Shown here in pieces: positions 34,200 through 37,110 of a DNA stretch of 37,110 nt. Origin of the DNA: Anaerotignum sp. Its GTDB lineage: Bacteria; Bacillota; Clostridia; Lachnospirales; Anaerotignaceae. The notes below the pieces were generated by a model that made no database searches, was not told where the DNA came from, and worked only from the letters and a program-made list of their open reading frames with translations. How positions within the stretch are numbered: the stretch's first letter is position 1; every line of letters begins with the position of its first letter. The DNA lies in contig NZ_DAOUQB010000028.1 in NCBI RefSeq assembly GCF_030625865.1, positions 1 through 37,110 on the forward strand, given 5' to 3'. Made by a program: the position numbers and the translations under genes.

Positions 34200-34610
34200 T
34201 TAACTTTCCTTTAATAAGTAAGATTCCACAATTTCAGCCGCGTCTTGCATACAGCCTGCACAACTGCGTAAAATAACGCCTGAATCCAATCCTTTTAGGG
34301 TTCTACAATCCAAAGTTTGGTTTTTATCAATAAAAGCCTGTGTCATCGGTTTTAAGGTGTTATAACAAGTAACCTTGCTGCGTGGATTCTCCAAATTCAC
34401 ATCGGAAACTTTCAAACCTACCAAATATGCCATAGCAGAAACAGCACCACAAGGCCCCATGATTCCCATACCACGACCAAAACATTCCACAGCACGAAAA
34501 GCTTCTTTTTCTTCGACGCCAAACAAATCACAATAGGCACACGCCACGGCTTGAGAGCAATTATACCCCCTATGATGATTTTCCATTACTTTTTCAATTC
34601 TACTATTCAT
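34200..34610 (-). CDS. C_GCAxxG_C_C family protein
   Basis: A 136-residue cysteine-rich protein of the C_GCAxxG_C_C family, thought to be redox-active or metal-binding. The ordered cysteines are seen as YNCSQA, GPCGAVSA, KVTCYN, LDCRTL and SCAGC. GGAGG is placed six bases before the ATG at 34610; the frame open to 34637 is not needed. It forms a single-gene unit with its own terminator. The precise function of the family is not established. Confidence 0.85.
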   Translation of the reverse strand: MNSRIEKVMENHHRGYNCSQAVACAYCDLFGVEEKEAFRAVECFGRGMGIMGPCGAVSAMAYLVGLKVSDVNLENPRSKVTCYNTLKPMTQAFIDKNQTLDCRTLKGLDSGVILRSCAGCMQDAAEIVESYLLKES

Positions 34611-34794
34611 GAGACACCTCCGAAAATCATAACCCATTCTAAATTATATCCTGATCACATAATTATGCGGCACAAACACAAAATATTAAAATGCTAGTTA
34701 TTCATACATGACTAACGCCTTAGGTTAAATTTACATTACAGCTGAAATATATTTTTTTGCTTCATAAAATAGTGTGATTTGGAAATAAAATAAA

Positions 34795-34821
34795 GGATAC
34801 CCAGACGTAAACAGGGTATCC
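34795..34821 (-). terminator. Terminator of rpsT
   Basis: GGATACCC (34795-34802) pairs with GGGTATCC (34814-34821) around an 11-base loop; the minus-strand tail is TTTATTTTATTT. Confidence 0.8.
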
Positions 34822-34838
34822 CTTGGTAACATAAAAAA

Positions 34839-35099
34839 TTACAAGCTGTTAACCAATTTTGTTAAAGAAGATTTTTTTCTAGCTACAGCATTTTTGTGAT
34901 AGATGCCTTTGATATATGCACTGTCAATTGCGGATACAGCACTTTTCAAAGCTACGGAAGCCACTTCCTTGTCACCAGCATTTACTGCTACGATAACCTT
35001 CTTCATAGCTGTTTTAACCTGAGATTTAATCATCTTATTTCTCAGAGTTTTTTTGTTAATTACTTTAATTCTTTTCTTAGCGGATTTAATATTTGCCAC
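34839..35099 (-). CDS. rpsT: 30S ribosomal protein S20
   Basis: S20 binds 16S rRNA in the small subunit. The 86-residue, very basic protein begins ANIKSAKKRIKVINKKTLRN and has the usual three-helix length. The start codon is GTG (35099-35097) behind AGGAGG at a spacing of eight. A non-AUG start is also known for S20 in E. coli, where it serves autoregulation; whether that holds here is unknown. Transcribed alone, divergent from gpr. Confidence 0.97.
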   Translation of the reverse strand: MANIKSAKKRIKVINKKTLRNKMIKSQVKTAMKKVIVAVNAGDKEVASVALKSAVSAIDSAYIKGIYHKNAVARKKSSLTKLVNSL

Positions 35100-35350
35100 T
35101 GTGTTTTCCTCCTAGTAAAATCATTCATTTTCCGTGGTTTCGATATTGGGGAATATCGCTTTTTATTACTTCTACATTAACCACCCTCAGGAGCTTGATC
35201 TCCTACGACACGGCTTGGGGCAATTCTCATTTAAAAACCCCTTGGTTAATTCAACACCATATATTCTACCCGATGAATGAAAATAAGTCAATGAATATAT
35301 TTCAAAAGGAGGGAAAAAATAAGGCAAAAGCGTGAAAGACGGTGAGAAAA

Positions 35351-36355
35351 ATGAAGGAAGAGGATGAAAAAACTACGTTTCAAATCAGAACTGACTTAGC
35401 CATTGAAGCCAGAGAAATGATTGAAGAAAAACAGGAAAAAGTTGGAGTCGAACCAAACGGTGTTCAAGTTGAAACGGAAGAGGGAGACTTCTACACATTA
35501 ACAAAGGTAAGCATCCTAAATGATGAGGGCAGTCAATCCATGGGAAAACCAAAGGGAGAATATATCACCATTGAATCCCAAAAGCTAAAAGAAAATGCCG
35601 TTGAGTGCCATGAAGTAATTATTAAACTTTTAGCGGAACAATTGCGTAAATTGGCCCAAACCAAAGAACACGAATGCATTCTTGTGGCAGGCCTTGGAAA
35701 CTGGAATATTACCCCTGATGCCTTAGGACCAAAAGTGATTTCCCGGATTTTGGTAACCCGCCATTTAAAAGGAACACTGCCCGAGGAAATCGATAAGACC
35801 GTTCGCCCCGTTGCCGCCATCAGTCCCGGCGTCATGGGTCTTACCGGCGTTGAGACAGGGGAAATCATTAAAGGATTGGTTGAAAAAATAAATCCTTCCT
35901 TATTAATAGCAATTGATGCTCTGGCGGCAAGGCGCTCCAGCCGTATTAATGCGACAATCCAAATGTCTGATACCGGCGTTGCTCCCGGTGCAGGCGTCGG
36001 TAATAAAAGGATGATGTTAAGCAAAGAAACTTTGGGAATTCCCGTGATTGCCATTGGGGTACCTACTGTAGTAGATGCCGCCACATTGGTAAACGATACC
36101 ATGGATCGCATTTTAGCAAGTATGATAGACCAAACAGAGGAAGGCTCGTCCTTCTATCAAATGCTGCAAGATTTAGAAGAAGAAGAAAAATATACCATGA
36201 TTACAGAAATTCTAGACCCTTATACAGAAAACATGTTTGTTACCCCCAAAGAAGTGGATGCAGTTATAGACCGCCTGTCTAATATTATTGCCAACGGCAT
36301 TAACATTGCTTTGCATCCGGGAATTACCATGGAAGATATCAGTAAGTACAGTTAA
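35351..36355 (+). CDS. gpr: Spore germination protease GPR
   Basis: GPR degrades the small acid-soluble spore proteins at the start of germination. It is an aspartic-type protease of family A25, made as an inactive proenzyme in the forespore. Landmarks are the propeptide junction FQIRTDLAIEAR (about 10-21), the core GLGNWNITPDALGP, PGVMGLTGVETGE, and LIAIDALAARRSSRINATIQMSDTGVAPGAGVGNKR-type region (described in part; residues about 185-220). I choose the ATG at 35351, five bases after GGTGA; an in-frame GTG at 35342 is the alternative. A forespore sigma-factor promoter was looked for in 35230-35330 without a clear match. It marks the organism as a sporeformer. Confidence 0.95.
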   Translation: MKEEDEKTTFQIRTDLAIEAREMIEEKQEKVGVEPNGVQVETEEGDFYTLTKVSILNDEGSQSMGKPKGEYITIESQKLKENAVECHEVIIKLLAEQLRKLAQTKEHECILVAGLGNWNITPDALGPKVISRILVTRHLKGTLPEEIDKTVRPVAAISPGVMGLTGVETGEIIKGLVEKINPSLLIAIDALAARRSSRINATIQMSDTGVAPGAGVGNKRMMLSKETLGIPVIAIGVPTVVDAATLVNDTMDRILASMIDQTEEGSSFYQMLQDLEEEEKYTMITEILDPYTENMFVTPKEVDAVIDRLSNIIANGINIALHPGITMEDISKYS

Positions 36356-36410
36356 AAACTATTTTTCCGAGTATGATTTCCCTCTGTACCCAATGAATTG
36401 AATATCCAAC

Positions 36411-36449
36411 GAAAGTCTCCCATGGTAATAAACGCCATAGGAGGCTTTC
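36411..36449 (+). terminator. Terminator of gpr
   Basis: Arms 36411-36425 and 36435-36449 pair over 15 positions with one mismatch and one G-U pair, ending in a short T-rich tail. Confidence 0.7.
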
Positions 36450-36488
36450 TCATGTAACGACCTGCCGCCCAAAAGACAGATAAATTTT

Positions 36489-36785
36489 TTATTGCATAAA
36501 ATCCGAATCATGGCAATTTGTTGTATCATCCCTAGGTTCAGTATAGCTTAATGCTTGCCTGCTGTCGCAAATGCCTTTTGTTGTAGGATCAGCCACTACC
36601 CCTACCACAGCCAATATCACACTGATTAGTAAAAACGGATTACCTGCCACATTCTTTAGTTCCTCTATTACCAAAGACCAGCTGGTAAAATCCTCCGGCT
36701 TTACCCCTAATGTCGCCATGATGACACCAAATAAGCCAATCCAAAAATAAGGATTTTTTAAACGAACCTTCCAATTAATTTTCAC
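36489..36785 (-). CDS. Phage holin, phi LC3 family
   Basis: The 98-residue protein starts MKINWKVRLKNPYFWIGLFG and has two hydrophobic segments (about 12-28 and 50-66), followed by DPTTKGICDSRQALSY, the conserved C-terminal motif of phi-LC3-type holins. Holins open the membrane for phage endolysins. The GTG start has AAGGGG seven bases upstream. The C-terminal tail after DSRQALSY is longer than I would expect and ends in an unusual HDSDFMQ. No endolysin or other phage gene is visible next to it, so it is a remnant, a domesticated gene, or the edge of something outside the window. Confidence 0.85.
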   Translation of the reverse strand: MKINWKVRLKNPYFWIGLFGVIMATLGVKPEDFTSWSLVIEELKNVAGNPFLLISVILAVVGVVADPTTKGICDSRQALSYTEPRDDTTNCHDSDFMQ

Positions 36786-36970
36786 TTTTACACCCCTTTT
36801 CCTTTTAGCTCATTTATAAAGCAACCCCTTATTACAATATATAGGCAAAACTAAGTATGGTTTCCTAAAATTTGAGATCCTTTTAAAAAAATAATTTCAA
36901 ATCCATATACCTATTCTAAGGGTATTAACAAAAATGATAAAAAGGGTTTGGATGCTTTCTAAATTCCATA

Positions 36971-37000
36971 AAAAACCGCTTTTCAAAAGATGAAAAGCGG
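36971..37000 (-). terminator. Terminator of the gene at the right edge
   Basis: CCGCTTTTC (36976-36984) pairs with GAAAAGCGG (36992-37000); the minus-strand tail is T-rich. It sits nine bases after the stop of the partial gene. Confidence 0.8.
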
Positions 37001-37008
37001 CACTATCC

Positions 37009-37110
37009 TTATTTATTTTCGTTCCAGCTACCAAGTCTACGAAATCTTTCGTATCTTTTTTCACTAATTCTAGGGGCATCCTTATAAATTTCTTTAAAAT
37101 CCCCTCTAAG
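37009..37110 (-). CDS. C-terminal end of an unidentified protein (partial)
   Basis: The minus-strand frame ends at TAA (37011-37009), immediately before a strong terminator. The visible 33 residues are basic and end in YERFRRLGSWNENK. The rest lies outside the window. An alternative 60-codon frame (36897-37079) runs through the terminator and is not favoured. I do not recognise the family from this fragment. Confidence 0.5.
   Translation of the reverse strand, partial: LRGDFKEIYKDAPRISEKRYERFRRLGSWNENK

Noticed and set aside
36897-37079. 60-codon minus-strand frame at the right edge
   Set aside because: It runs through a strong terminator hairpin; the frame ending at 37009 directly before the terminator is the better reading.
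1-37110. CRISPR arrays, tRNA/rRNA genes and insertion sequences
   Set aside because: I looked for regularly spaced repeats, tRNA-like cloverleaf sequences, rRNA motifs and transposase signatures and found none that I could support.

Overview
The window looks like chromosomal DNA of a low-GC, endospore-forming, anaerobic Firmicute of the class Clostridia. The pointers are a spore germination protease (gpr), a T-box leader in front of ileS, strong AGGAGG ribosome binding sites, feoAB and a ROK glucokinase. The protein at 17884-18318 closely resembles, from memory, the beta-alanyl-CoA:ammonia lyases of Clostridium (Anaerotignum) propionicum, so an Anaerotignum-like organism is my best guess. No tRNA, rRNA, CRISPR array, insertion sequence or complete prophage was recognised.

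Layout. 1-3.2 kb (minus): a membrane-anchored protein of unknown function, a small unknown protein, and ruvA-ruvB. 3.37-3.74 kb: a peptide-deformylase-like pseudogene. 3.9-6.7 kb (minus): dCMP deaminase, an acetyl-CoA hydrolase/transferase-family CoA-transferase and a small P-loop protein. 6.9-10.6 kb (minus): feoA-feoB, a GNAT acetyltransferase and a ROK glucokinase, closely packed. 10.7-12 kb (plus): a secreted serine protease with an N-terminal copper-amine-oxidase-N-like domain. 12-15.1 kb (minus): an apparent four-gene operon (acidic small protein, secreted protein, Ogg-type glycosylase, YbaK deacylase) behind a good promoter. 15.6-17.2 kb (plus): endonuclease III and a lipoprotein.

17.2-22.8 kb (plus) is the metabolic centre of the window: beta-alanyl-CoA ammonia-lyase (acl), a class III (CaiB/BaiF) CoA-transferase, a MerR-family regulator with a large effector domain, and an APC amino acid permease. 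The natural reading is a beta-alanine fermentation module: the permease imports, the CoA-transferase activates, the lyase releases ammonia to give acryloyl-CoA, and the regulator controls. Both the acl and the permease genes are preceded by a TTGACT -35 and a -10 box separated by 19 bp, the over-long spacing typical of MerR-activated promoters. A hairpin terminator after acl could keep lyase output far above that of the CoA-transferase.

22.8-23.1 kb holds an unexplained structured element bounded by two near-identical 23-bp hairpins. 23.2-28.3 kb (minus): a CcdA-thioredoxin fusion and a type 2-like isoleucyl-tRNA synthetase with a complete T-box leader (specifier ATC). 28.6-30.1 kb (plus): nicotinate phosphoribosyltransferase. 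30.2-34.6 kb (minus): an acetyltransferase, a probably frameshifted small membrane protein, the nucleoside catabolism pair pdp-deoB, and a C_GCAxxG_C_C-type protein. 34.8-37.1 kb: ribosomal protein S20, the spore protease gpr, an isolated phi-LC3-type holin, and the C-terminal end of an unidentified gene running off the right edge.

Most genes are ordinary housekeeping genes. The accessory interest lies in the beta-alanine module and its control regions, the repeat element at 22.8 kb, and the decayed genes at 3.4 and 31 kb. Start codons were moved from the longest reading frame wherever a clear ribosome binding site and family knowledge agreed.
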